Assembly (NCBI GenBank): GCA_030323885.1
Contig: CM059190.1
Span: 85,738,709 to 85,802,708, forward strand
Reading direction: 5' to 3'
Length of the DNA stretch: 64,000 nt
Source: Branchipolynoe longqiensis
Lineage: Eukaryota > Annelida > Polychaeta > Phyllodocida > Polynoidae
Below are positions 22,128 to 31,660 of this stretch, one piece after another. The notes beneath the pieces are model-generated. The model had not been told where the DNA came from, did not search any database, and saw nothing but the letters and a program-made list of their open reading frames with translations. Within the stretch, counting starts at the first letter, position 1. Each line of letters begins with the position of its first letter. The translations under genes and the position numbers were made by a program.

Positions 22128-22210
22128 TGAACTGTGATACAATGGAAATTAGCCATGATCGCATTGAGACGATCTAAATGGGGCACGCTGATGGGTTCAG
22201 CTGGTGTACA
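22128..22210 (+). repeat. Direct repeat, copy 2
   Basis: TGAACTGTGATACAATGG, AAATTAGCCATGATCGCATTG, broken from CGATCTAAATGGGGCACGC. Roughly 90% identical by eye to 21134-21216. Confidence 0.8.
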
Positions 22211-22451
22211 CGGCTGAGTCGTGGGTTATGCGAGTGTGTGCACTGCTGGACGAGGTGCGGTGTTCTGCGCAGACTCGGTGACGTCACGGCCTGCCCGCCT
22301 GGTGGTCAGGGCCGCGTTGACATGCACGAACACACAAAACGGGCAAACCCGCCAGGTGGCGCCGTAGTAAAGCGACTACAGTGAGTGTAGACAGGGGCGC
22401 AACTTGGTGAGCCTCAGCGCTGGTAGAGGGGGCGGCAGGGATAGAGGGGCG

Positions 22452-22765
22452 GCGGATGTGTATGTGTGTGGTGTGTGTGTGTGTGGTGTGTATCTGGTGT
22501 CTTGTGTGTGTGTGTGGTATGTATGTATGTGTGGTGTGTGTGTGGTATGTGTGTATGTGTGCAGTATGTGTGTGCGGTATGTGTATGTATGTATGCATGT
22601 GTGGTATGTGTATATATCTGTGTGGTGCATATGTGTGGTGTGTATGTGTGGTGTGTATGTGTGGAGTGTATGTATGTGGTGTGTGTGTGTTGTGTGTGTG
22701 TATGTGTCCACTAGGTGTGTGGTTATGTGGCGTGTCTGTATCTACGTGGTGTGTGGCTACGGAAT
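22452..22765 (+). repeat. GT-rich array, outlier of the 123-bp family
   Basis: (GT)n with TATGTATG interruptions. It ends in the same core as 20081-21112 (GTCCACTAGGTGTGTGG, TTATGTGGCGTGTCTG). Confidence 0.85.
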
Positions 22766-23440
22766 GTGTCAAGTTATTATACGCACATTATTTATTATGT
22801 AATTGTCTTGTAAATTTGTAATTTTTATTTACTCTTCTTGTAACTGTTTTGATCTAAGTCAACTGACTCCTGAGGTGGCGTGGCGTGACGCTTCCCCAGT
22901 CCCGCTTCCCGCGGGGAGGCGGCGTTGGGGAGGCGGGGATGGGTTGGCGGGGCGGCAGGGTGGCGGCAGGGTGGCGGCAGGGTGGCGGCGGGATGGATTG
23001 GCTGGGAGGCTGAGGGGCTGGGATGGCGGGAGGCGGGAGGCGGTAGGGGGGAGGCGGGAGGCGGGAGTCGGGAGGTTAACCCAGGGCAGGGCGTTGTGCA
23101 GACTTCATCAGTGTTTGTACCACACCCCTACGTGCCGAAGCAGAGAGTAACCACTGCACCAACTCAGCGCCGTGGGGCACAAGGTTAACGCGCATGCACC
23201 TCGCATTTATAACTGTACACGAGCGGTGCAGTGCGGGGCCAGGCAGACACAGCGAATGGCATCCAGGACACATGCAGTGTGCTGTATTGTAGGCTTGGTG
23301 GTTTCAGACTGGCAAGGGTGGACAGAGAAACGCTGAGGTAAGAGGGGGGGGGGGGGGGGGAGAGAGTATTTATGAGAAGACAAAAAAGAGTCGCTACTGC
23401 AAACACCTAGCTATATGCAGGCTACACTACCCGACAGTCG
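22766..23440. other. G-rich GC block, no gene recognised
   Basis: 22910-23080 is a string of GGCGG, GGGAGG and GGGTGG blocks on the plus strand, many able to form G-quadruplexes. A G run lies at 23344-23360. Frames through it are Gly/Arg-rich by composition. Confidence 0.5.
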
Positions 23441-23695
23441 TAGACATGCATAATATATATGAAAATATATATATGTTTATATATATTATATATACATGTT
23501 TATATATGAAAATATATTTGTTGACATGTTTATATATATAAACACTCAAAAACATATATAAGCATATATATATATATATATGAAACTATATTTGTTGACA
23601 TATATTTATATATATGAAAAATATATATGAAAAATATATATAGGAAATATATACAGGAAATATATATAGGAAAAATAAATGAAACATTAAAAGAA
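23441..23695. repeat. AT-rich palindromic satellite-like stretch
   Basis: Repeated ATATATATG, TTGACATG and GAAAATATATATA phrases, including GAAATATATATAGGA copies at 23635-23670. Confidence 0.8.
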
Positions 23696-23705
23696 AAAAT
23701 GAATA

Positions 23706-23746
23706 AATACTCCTGCTGCTACTGCTACTACTACTGCTACTTCTGC

Positions 23747-23777
<31 letters not shown>

Positions 23778-24045
23778 CCTACTACTGCTGCTGCTGTTTC
23801 TACTACTACTGCTACTGCTTCTGCTGCTGCAGCTACTACTGCTACTGCTGTTGCTGCTACTGCTTCTGCTGCTTATGTTGCTACTAGTACTGCTGCTACT
23901 GCTGCTGCTACTACTACTACTACTACTGCTGCTGCTACTACTACTACTACTACTACTACTTCTGCTGCTGCTGCTTCTGCTACTGCTGCTGCTGCTGCTG
24001 CTGCTAGTGTTACTTCTGCTGCTGCTCCTACTGCTACTAAATGAA
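23706..24045 (+). repeat. (CTG/CTA)n triplet-repeat block
   Basis: About 110 triplets of mostly CTG, CTA and TTCTG over 340 bp. They read poly-Leu, poly-Cys or poly-Ala/Val by frame. It ends about 70 bp before the candidate exon at 24111. Confidence 0.95.
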
Positions 24046-24110
24046 AGCCTAAAAGAGGTAGCCCGGCGCTCACGCCCCCCCCCCCCCCTTCCAGTCCACG
24101 TCCACGTTAC

Positions 24111-24228
24111 CTGGTCCGGTCAGCGCGTTCTTCTCATTATTACTCGCCTCTCCCTTCTTCTCGTACGGCCTCTCCCGGGGCTGCTTGTGTCCGCACTGGA
24201 CACACCACTTGAACACCGAGCCCGGCAT
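24111..24228 (-). CDS. Candidate first coding exon, unknown protein
   Basis: On the minus strand an ATG in a strong Kozak-like context (CCCACCACCATGCCG) opens a 39-codon frame. It begins MPGSVFKWCVQCGHKQPRER, continues PYEKKGEASNNEKNALTGP, and stops at a CCAG/GTAACG donor, leaving in phase 1. It has one CxxC pair (WCVQCGH) followed by a charged Lys/Glu-rich stretch. I do not recognise the family. It lies in a CpG-rich patch of about 380 bp that stands out from CpG-poor surroundings, as expected for a promoter-proximal exon. No continuing exon was found to the left. It could start a separate gene or be an alternative first exon of the large minus-strand gene: both this exon and 35774-35921 leave in phase 1. 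Confidence 0.5.
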
Positions 24229-24470
24229 GGTGGTGGGTCGTGGGTCGTGTAGTTCACGCCGTCACCCCTCAGTAACTCCGCGCGAACATCCCGCGTGACC
24301 GTGACACTGCCTGTCGCTCGAGCCGCGGCTGCTACCAGTTGTACCAGCGGTGCAGTGATAATCCGGGCGTTCGATTTGGCCTGTGCGCGCAGCAGAACGC
24401 CGCCGGTGAGCACGTGGTTGGTGACACTTGTTGTGGGCGAGCTGCTCCTCGTGGCGCTGAGTGCTGAGGG
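24229..24470 (-). promoter_or_regulatory. CpG-rich candidate promoter / 5' UTR
   Basis: Dense in CG dinucleotides (CTCCGCGCGAAC, TCGCTCGAGCCGCGG, TGTGCGCGC), directly upstream of the Kozak-like ATG at 24228. No TATA box is evident. Inference from composition and position only. Confidence 0.35.
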
Positions 24471-24472
24471 CT

Positions 24473-24552
24473 GGGCTGGGCTGGGCTGGGCTGGGCTGGG
24501 CTGGGCTGGGCTGGGCTGGGCTGGGCTGGGCTGGGCTGGGCTGGGCTGGGTT
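24473..24552 (+). repeat. (CTGGG)n pentanucleotide array
   Basis: About 16 pure copies, ending in two GTTGG variants. It is G-rich on the plus strand with evenly spaced GGG runs, so quadruplex-competent. It lies about 250 bp upstream of the candidate first exon. Confidence 0.95.
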
Positions 24553-24651
24553 GGGTTGGGCTGCTTCCGGAGTGTGTGGGTACCTGGGAGCGGTTTGAGC
24601 CAACCTCACTCACGCACGCACTCACTCACTCCGATGTCTGCACCCCACACC

Positions 24652-24863
24652 TGTGAGTGAGCCGGCCGACGTTTTCACAGTGACCCCGCAAACCTGCTCA
24701 CAGGTGATCTGGGCAATGTTTTCACAGTGACCCCACATATCTGCTCAAAGGTGAGCCGGCCGATGTTTTTCACAGTGATCCCATGTACCTGCTCACAGGT
24801 GAGCCAGCCGACATTTTCATAGTGACCCCGTGTATCTGCTCACATGTGAGCCGGCCGACGTTT
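24652..24863 (+). repeat. Minisatellite, about 48-bp unit, four to five copies
   Basis: Unit: GTGAGCCGGCCGACGTTTTC, ACAGTGACCCCGTGTATC, TGCTCACAG. Confidence 0.85.
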
Positions 24864-25109
24864 CCACAGTCCGTGTCCATGAGTCGGTGTTGCTCACTGA
24901 GTCGATGGGCTCAGTGAGTCTAAATTGCTCAGTGCAGCACTCACAATATGTTGCTCATGTTGAGTTAGTAAATGACAGAATTACTCAACAATCCTCGCTT
25001 TGTATACATTGAGTTTGATCAATCAGTCACTCAATGAGTGTGTGAGTTGTTCAATGGGCGTAAGTTTCCTATAGTCGATTTGGAACTTCCTCACAGTGAG
25101 TCGAATTTT

Positions 25110-25727
25110 CTCAAATTGGCCGAGTGAGTTGCTTAAAGCGTCTGAGTGAGTTGCTCAAAGCGTCCGAGTGAGTTGCTCAAAGTGGCCGAGTGAGTTGCTC
25201 AAAGCGTCTGAGTGAGTTGCTCAAAGCATCCGAGTGAGTTGCTCAAAGTGGTCGAGTGAGTTGCTCAAAGCGTCTGAGTGAGTTGCTCAAAGCATCCAAG
25301 TGAGTTGCTCAAAGCGTCCGAGTGAGTTGCTCAAAGTGGCCGAGTGAGTTGTTCAAAGCGTCCGAGTTAGTTGCTCAAAGTGGCCGAGTGAGTTGCTCAA
25401 AGCGTCCGAGTGAGTTGCTCAAAGTGGCTGAGTGAGTTGCTCAAAGTGGTCGAGTGAGTTGCTCAAAGCATCCGAGTGAGTTTCTCAAAGCATCCGAGTG
25501 AGTTGGTCAAAGTGGTCAAGTGAGTTGTTCAAAGTGGTCAAGTGAGTTGTTCAAAGCGTCCGATTGAATTGCTCAAAGTGGCCGAGTGAGTCACTCAAAG
25601 CATCCGAGTGAGTTGTTCAAAGTGGCCGAGTGAGTTCCTCAAAGTGGTCGAGTGAGTTGCGTCCGAGTGAGTCACTCAAAGTGGCCGAGTGAGTCACTCA
25701 AAGTGGCCGAGTGAGTTGCTCCCGACG
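25110..25727 (+). repeat. Minisatellite, 22-bp unit, about 28 copies
   Basis: GAGTGAGTTGCTCAAAG followed by CGTCC or TGGCC. The two endings alternate irregularly. Degenerate GTGAGTTGCTCA relatives spread from 24880 to 25930, so the array grew out of a wider GAGT/CTCA-rich field. Confidence 0.95.
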
Positions 25728-26740
25728 AATCGATCAGAACGAGGCTATTAGTTGCCAGCAAGCTGCTGATGGCGAGTTAGTCTATGTAGTCCGTCCCTAA
25801 GTCAATCACAGTGAGTTAATTCCTCACACCGACTCCATTAGTTGCTATGGGTGAGTTGCTCAGACTTGAATCCCTAGAGTTGCTCACAGAGAACAGGGTG
25901 AGCTACTCATATAGGGAGTCGGCGAATTGCTCGCAGAGGCCGGGGAGGCTGTGTGGCCGGGTGATGCTAGTCCTGCTGCAAGCACTGCGCCCAGACAGTC
26001 GGTCCCTACACCGGCCATCCGCGCCCCCTGGTGGGCGGCTGGGCCTGGCGGCATACTGGAGGAAGGTCGGTGTCGCCTGCAGGCTGTAGTCACCTACTGG
26101 TGCTGAGCAGTACCCTCCGGGCAGACTTACTAACACACCAACATACAACAACGCGCAAAACCTCCCCTCACAACTTCGCCTTTGCTGGTATTCACCAAAC
26201 TCCCCACCGTCTCTATTTCGCAACTATTCCGCAAATGATGTATCAAACGATATGCCTCATATAGATTGTAGTTGCTGTGTTTATACAGTGGTGGCAAAGT
26301 TACGGTTAATAGTTAGTAAAACAAGAAGCCGCAGTCACAGCCATTGCCCCCGCCCCTGAAACCCTCCAGCGACCAGGCCCCAGCAACCCCCACCCTTCTA
26401 CCCCCTCCCCTCCTCTCCTCTCCCCTCCCTCCCTCTCCCCTCCCCTCCCAGGCCGCCTGCAGAAGACACCATTCCACCCCCCCCCCCCCCCCCCGCCGGC
26501 CCTGCACCAGCAGACATGCGTGCTCATCCACCTACCACGCACGCCCAGCCATGCGCTCATCGGGTATTATTAACCCTGGAGTAGGAGAAAGCGTGGGTGG
26601 AGATGAGGTGTGTGTGTGTAAGGGGGGAGGGTGTGTGTAAGAGGGGAGGGCGTGTTCACGCTCCCCCCAACCCCACCTCCCACATAAAACACCCCCAGCC
26701 CTAGTGTACCTTAACACCACCTACAACGAGTGATGTCCTT
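25728..26740. other. Unassigned region with CTCF-like site and C-rich tract
   Basis: A strong CTCF-like string lies at 26021-26034. 26344-26500 is C-rich (CCCTCCCCTCC type) with a run of about 17 C. Frames through it are Pro- or Gly-rich by composition. No exon recognised. Confidence 0.4.
26021..26034 (-). promoter_or_regulatory. CTCF-like motif, full consensus
   Basis: GCGCCCCCTGGTGG, the inverse of CCACCAGGGGGCGC, which equals the established CTCF core consensus. Sequence match only. Confidence 0.4.
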
Positions 26741-26744
26741 ATGT

Positions 26745-26853
26745 TGTTGTTGTTGTGTGTGTGTGTGTGTGTTGTGTGTGTGTGTTGTGTGTGTGTGTGC
26801 GCGCGTGGATGCGTGTACATATATATGTATATATACACACACACGCGCGCGCA
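26745..26853 (+). repeat. (GT)n, (AT)n and (AC)n compound microsatellite
   Basis: GT repeats to 26800, GCGCGTGGATGCG, then ATATATGTATATATAC, then (AC)n and GCGCGC. Roughly self-inverse as a whole. Confidence 0.9.
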
Positions 26854-27092
26854 CATGAGGAAGAAAGAAAGAATATATAGTAAAACTTCTCTAATCGACC
26901 ACTTCCACAGATCGACCACTCCCTATATCGATTGCTTTATTTGGGTCCCAAACGATTGCCCATACAATACCATTGTAACAATAAAAAAAACTCCCTAAAC
27001 CAACCACCTCCCTAAATGGACCATTTAAAGTCGGTCCCATGGTCGGTCGATTTAGAGAGGTTTTACTGTATATTCTTTCTTTCTTCCTCATG
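26854..27092. mobile_element. Pogo/Tc1-like MITE with an extra 24-bp inverted flank
   Basis: The core 26878-27068 is the same family as 16095-16288 (TAGTAAAACTTCTCTAATCG at the left, inverse at the right). Outside the core, CATGAGGAAGAAAGAAAG then AATATA at the left is exactly inverted at the right (TATATTCTTTCTTTCTTCC then TCATG). The other copy lacks this flank. Confidence 0.85.
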
Positions 27093-27199
27093 GTTTTTAT
27101 TTTTTAATTTTTTTTTAAAACCCTGAATGGGATTCGGGCCTGGTTGATTATTTTTAGACCTAAATCAGCGGTTGAAACAGAAAGCCTTCATCTTGCATT

Positions 27200-27901
27200 A
27201 AGGCCCTGTCACATTACAGCGTATGGTGGGAGCGTATTGAAAACCTACGTAAAAGCTGCGTGTGCTGGCCTATCATGACCTTTGGTGACCTCTCGGGTGG
27301 TTTTGAGCGTATGTGGAACCTATGAAGAGCATACAAGGAGCGTACGAGAAGCGTATGAGAGCGTACTGTGACATTTTTTGACGGTTTTGATTGGCATATG
27401 GAACGTATGCGTGGCGTATGCATAGCGTATGAGCGTATGAGTAGCGTATGAGTCAAGATCGATGTCAAGACCTATGGCATACAGTTGGAATACGCTGTGC
27501 ATGCGCTAGGAGTACGCTCCCATACGTAACTCGTAGGTTATGCGTACGCTACATATGCTAGAGATATGCCGGTGACGCAAGTTGATCGTATGTGTAACCT
27601 ACGCCGGCACACCCCCTAGCATATGAGGAGCGTACACCGCCGTACGAGGAGCGTACACCGGCGTATGAGTAGCGTATGAGGAGCGTATGAACCATACGCT
27701 CCCATAGGTCGAGATTTTTTGAGCATGCACAAACAAATTTGGACGGACGGACGGGAGAAAGCGTATGGCGGTGTACAACGGCATAGGCCGGCACATGACG
27801 GCCTGTGCGTAGCGTATGCATAGCGTATGGCAGCGTATATGACGTAACGCGCCTACGCCGCCGTACGCTCCCGCAAAAAACCCTAATGTCACAGCCCCTT
27901 T
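27200..27901. mobile_element. TIR element built of an iterated GCGTATG-type motif
   Basis: Ends: AAGGCCCTGTCACATTACAG and CCCTAATGTCACAGCCCCTTT, inverse of each other. The 700-bp interior is made largely of AGCGTATGAG, AGCGTACG and their inverses (for example near 27330-27450 and 27610-27700). No reading frame with recognisable domains. Superfamily unknown. Confidence 0.7.
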
Positions 27902-28499
27902 AGGACGTGGCCTGTCCTGTGTGACCGGTCCTATGTCTTAATACACAGTACCACACTACTGACACCATTAAGCTGCATGTGGTCATTGCAAGTCACAACA
28001 CACATTATAGTCAGCAGCATCCAGGATGTTGGAGACAGACAAGTCATGTGGGTTGAGTAGGATTATTAGCGCTACTGATCAAGACACCAACAACAACTCT
28101 GTGGCAACTGACAGTTAGTCCTAAGGTATTTCGTGGTGGTGGTGGGGGGGGGGGATCTACCACATTAAGTTTGGTGTAAGCAATATTTAAAATCTGACCG
28201 TCCGCGCAGGTCTGGAGGCGGTAGTGACCAGATGCAGTTGGCATCAGGGTGGCCAGGCACCACTCACAGATGGCGCCATAGTGGCAGAAGCAGGAACTAA
28301 CTCCTATGACAGTAGGATAGTAGGTAATAACTAATAATAATATATATAGAAGAGAACTCATAAGTGGTAGTTTCCTAGTTTATATTCCCATAATAGATTA
28401 TAGAGCACATATATGTATACTTGGGAAACGTAAGTAGTAATAATCTTGGCGTATTTATATTCGCATGATAAATTATAAGCATCGCATATATATAAAATA
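27902..28499. other. Unassigned sequence
   Basis: Apart from the weak microexon candidate, a G run at 28145-28155 and AT-rich sequence after 28330, nothing is recognised. Confidence 0.4.
28268..28303 (-). CDS. Possible 36-nt microexon (weak)
   Basis: Between ACTGTCATAG and a consensus CATCT/GTGAGTGG donor, a phase 1-1 block reads GVSSCFCHYGAI plus one base pair of the next codon. Its entry phase fits the exit phase of exon 35774-35921. The CxCxYGAxC look recalls cysteine-rich secreted domains. The stretch is too short to be sure and may be chance. Confidence 0.15.
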
Positions 28500-28618
28500 T
28501 GGTTAGCTTAGTGTCAGGATGATATGACAGGGCGGGATTTCAGCTCATGGCGCCAGCGGCATGGTTTCCCAATGGGCCAGCACTATAAAGTTGACATGAG
28601 GTCTCACTGTCACAAGTA
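28500..28618 (+). mobile_element. SINE family A, body fragment
   Basis: GGTTAGCTTAGTGTCAGG ... CCAGCACTATAAAGTTGACAT ending at CACTGTCACAAGTACC, quoted in pieces. It stops where the TTAA-type element region begins. Confidence 0.65.
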
Positions 28619-28651
28619 CCAATTTGTCACAATTTGTTCCCAGCGGAATAA

Positions 28652-28935
28652 TTAAAGCTGCATAGTCCGATGAAGCATCAAATTTTCAAAACCAAAATAA
28701 TTATCTAGAATTGATTCTACATATTGAACTGTTACTGCTAAAGCCTATGGTATCAGAGTTTTGGCGTGCTTGCCAAAACTAATTTGACATGTTAGTACTT
28801 CAAATATCTCAAAACTTAGCCATTGAAAATAAAAATTACTTCAAACTAAAGTAAGGTAGATTCTAACAATTAATTTAATACATTTATCTCAGAAAAAAAT
28901 CTGAAATTCAAAGACATCGGACTATGCAACTTTAA
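28652..28935. mobile_element. TTAA-flanked small element, complete copy 1
   Basis: Left TTAAAGCTGCATAGTCCG and right CGGACTATGCAACTTTAA are inverse and both end in TTAA, the target duplicated by piggyBac-type transposases. The 284-bp interior is AT-rich and non-coding. Confidence 0.8.
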
Positions 28936-29341
28936 TTAGTGAGAGATTTAATTAAATCTAGTAATTCCATTGTCTTATTTCCGCAATGTCAACCTAATGG
29001 ATATGAATGAGATCATTATTTTCTGGCTAACCACTGTCTAAATATAACCTACTTAAATTAGTTTCACACCATTTCAAATTAGAAATCTCATAACCATAAC
29101 ACCCCTAATGGATGCCGCAAACTGACCTCACAAATAAATTCTAACATAATTTAATTGGGTTTATGGAAGATAAAAGTTGTAAGAGGAGCCATATTTTAAG
29201 ATGCACAGAACTGATGGCTATATTTGGGTGTGAAAATTGTTGGGAGTTTACAGCTCAGCCTGACAGAAATGCATACTGTAAATCCTGCAAGTAGCAGCTG
29301 AGCTTTGGGCAATCCTCCCCCATCCCTAAAATACGCCAGAT
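28936..29341. other. AT-rich spacer between two TTAA-type elements
   Basis: No repeat or exon recognised. It separates two copies of one element in the same orientation. Confidence 0.4.
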
Positions 29342-29696
29342 TTAAAGCTGCATAGTCCGATGAAAATATCAAATTTTCAAAACCAAAACAATTATCTAAA
29401 TGTGCTTCTACATATTTAACTTAGATACTGTTGGACTTAGTAAACATTTTTCATCACACAGAAGGGAATACTGAGGCAATTGAATATAACCTGTTACTGC
29501 AGAAGCCTATGGGGTAAAAGTTTTGGCGTGCTTGCCAAAATTAATTTTGCATGGTTCCACTTGAAATATCTCAAAAGCTAGCCACTTAAAATAAAAGTTA
29601 CTTCAAGCTAAAGTAAGGTACATTACAACGATCAACCTAATGTATTTATCTCAGAAAATTTCAGAAACTCAAAACCATCGGACTATGCAACTTTAA
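29342..29696. mobile_element. TTAA-flanked small element, complete copy 2
   Basis: Same ends as copy 1 (TTAAAGCTGCATAGTCCG, CATCGGACTATGCAACTTT). It is longer (355 bp) because it keeps a CACAGAAGGGAATACTGAGG region that copy 1 lacks. Confidence 0.8.
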
Positions 29697-29874
29697 ATTT
29701 GGAAGGAATAAATAAACATATAATAAATTAAACAAATAAAGTAATAATAATAGTGATAATGATAATAATGATAATGATAATGATAAAAATAATAATAATA
29801 CAGTGAAGCAAGCCACGTTATAACGCGCCCCGATGCAACGCGAATTTAAGAAGATGGAAGAAGAGGAGAATATG

Positions 29875-30680
29875 GATAAAGAGGAGGAGGGTTAGGACCA
29901 GGAGGAGGGGGAGGAGATGGGGAGGAGCAGGAGGAGGAGCAGGAGCAGGAGGAAGAGGAGGAAGAGGAGGAGCAGGAGGAAGAGGAGGAAGAGGAGGGAG
30001 AGGAGCAAGAGGAGGAGCAGGAGGATTGGGAGAGGGGGAGGGGGAGGGGGAGAAGGAGCAGAAGCAGGGGGGAAGAGAAGGAGGGGGAGGAGAGGAAGAG
30101 GATGGGGAGGGAGGGGGGAGAGGGAAGGAGCGGGGAGGAGGAGAGGGGGAGAGGAGCAGGAGAAGAGGGAAGAGGAGGAGGAGGAGGAGGAGCACGAGGA
30201 GAGAGGAAAAGGAGAGCAGGAGGATTAGAGGGGGGAGGAGAGGGGGAGAAGAAGCAGCAGTGGGGGAGGAGAAGGAGGTGAGGAGGAGGAGGGGGGAGGA
30301 GGTGTGAGGAGGGGGAGGAGGATGTAGGGGGAGGGGGTGAGGAGCAGGGAGATGGCGGAGGAGGAGCAGGAGATGGAAGGAGGAGGGCATGGGCAGGAGG
30401 AGAGGGGGGCAGGGGGGGGGGGAGGAGAGGGGGGAGGAGAGAGGGAGAGGAGGAGAGAGGGGGGAGGAGGGGGAGGAGGAGAGGGGGAGGGGAGGGGGAG
30501 TAGGAGAGGGGGAGGAGAGGGATGAGGAGGAAGGGAGGGGGGAGGAGGAGGGGCAGGAGAAGGGGGGGGGGTAGAAGTGGGAGGAGGAGGGGGAGGAGGA
30601 GGAGGAGGGGAAGGATGAGGAGGAGGATGGGGAGGGGGAGGAGGAGCAGGAGGAAGAGATGGGGAAGGAGCAGGGGGAGA
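29875..30680 (+). repeat. 800-bp polypurine (GGA/GAG) tract
   Basis: Almost only G and A on the plus strand, with occasional C in GAGCAGGAGG units. Frames on both strands (up to 305 codons, Ser/Pro/Leu or Glu/Gly/Arg) are compositional. It can form triplex (H-DNA) or quadruplex structures. A short (ATAATG)n tract precedes it at 29745-29800. Confidence 0.95.
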
Positions 30681-30689
30681 ATTCCCAAC

Positions 30690-31235
30690 CAGCCAGACAT
30701 ACTAGATTTCCCAGCATACACTCGGATATAAACATCGCTTAAACCTTCTTTTTTGTTTAGCGTCTAAACAGAAGCCTGCACTGTCAGTGAAGACAGGCGA
30801 GAATGCTAACCATTCACAGCCACTCAACTGTCACAACACTTGAAACCATCGGCGACGTCAACACACCCACATGGGGTCCATTTACATGTGGGTGTTGACC
30901 CAGTTGGGGCAGACTAAGGCGGTCAGACGTGGGCACGATGCGTATGTCCAAGCAACACCGGTGATGACACGTGTGTGTGGCTTCAAATGTAAAGCAGCTT
31001 ACTGTAGAGCAACTTACTGTCACATCACCACTACTGTCACAAAAACCACTGATAGAGCAACTTACTGTCACATCATAACTACTGTCACAAAAAACACTGA
31101 TAGAGCAACTTACTGTCCCACCACAGCTACTGTCACTATTCGACTGATACTGCACCTCAGTCAAACAACCACGACTGTGACAAAGTACCATCACCAGCTA
31201 CTGTTAACCATTTGGACACCAAATTCTCATCAGCA
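30690..31235. other. Unassigned, with a short 46-bp minisatellite
   Basis: 31000-31140 repeats AGCAACTTACTGTCACATC, ACnACTACTGTCACAAAAA, CCACTGATAG about three times. No exon recognised. Confidence 0.55.
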
Positions 31236-31400
31236 GTGTAGTCTGCACTGACCTCTCAGGCAAGGATCCACATAGACGGCGTGGATAGGGTGATGATATC
31301 AGGTAGCCTCGGTGGTGTAATAGTTAGCACACAACATGTAATGCAAGAGATATGGGTTCGAATCCTGCTCTAGGCATAATATTTCCCATTGTCCTCAGAC
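31236..31400 (+). mobile_element. SINE family C, copy 2
   Basis: Leader GTAGTCTGCACTGACCTC, then a tRNA-like unit with A-box region CGGTGGTGTAATAGTTAGC and a perfect B box GGGTTCGAATCC, then ATAATATTTCCCATTGTCC. It is not a functional tRNA: the acceptor stem does not pair and the same composite occurs at 14826. Confidence 0.7.
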
Positions 31401-31489
31401 TGTTTCATGCCTGCTTAAGGTAAACCATCCTTAAGGCAAATGACCATATTACCAAAAATAAATCCTCCAGAGAAGTTTATAAAATATAC

Positions 31490-31660
31490 CTTTTGCAGTT
31501 GCTGCCACCCACAACGTTAGTTCTTGCCATTGCCACCAGAGGGCGGGTTAGTGATGGAAATACTCTATGGGACCGTTTTGCACAGAACATCCTGCTTTTA
31601 TCAGCAACATTAGCTCTTCCACTGGTGTCAGAGGGCGAATAAGTTGGTGGTCTATTGATA
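31490..31660 (+). repeat. Repeat family D, one and a half units
   Basis: GTTGCTGCCACCCACAACG, TTAGTTCTTGCCATTGCC, ACCAGAGGGCGGG; then a second diverged half (GGTGTCAGAGGGCGAATAAG). It contains a CTCF-like CCACCAGAGGGCGG at 31533-31546. Confidence 0.7.

Noticed and set aside
23627..24252. Poly-Leu/poly-Cys frames next to the candidate exon
   Set aside because: Triplet repeat read in different frames. The real candidate exon is on the other strand and ends before the repeat.
24473..24552. Interstitial telomere repeat
   Set aside because: The unit CTGGG is not a known animal telomere repeat (TTAGGG).
29818..30735. Open frames of up to 305 codons on the minus strand (Ser/Pro/Leu) and several on the plus
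   Set aside because: They come from the polypurine tract; no complexity, splice signals or domain content.
31300..31375. tRNA gene
   Set aside because: A and B boxes are present but the stems do not pair and the same composite recurs at 14890 with flanks, so it is a SINE.
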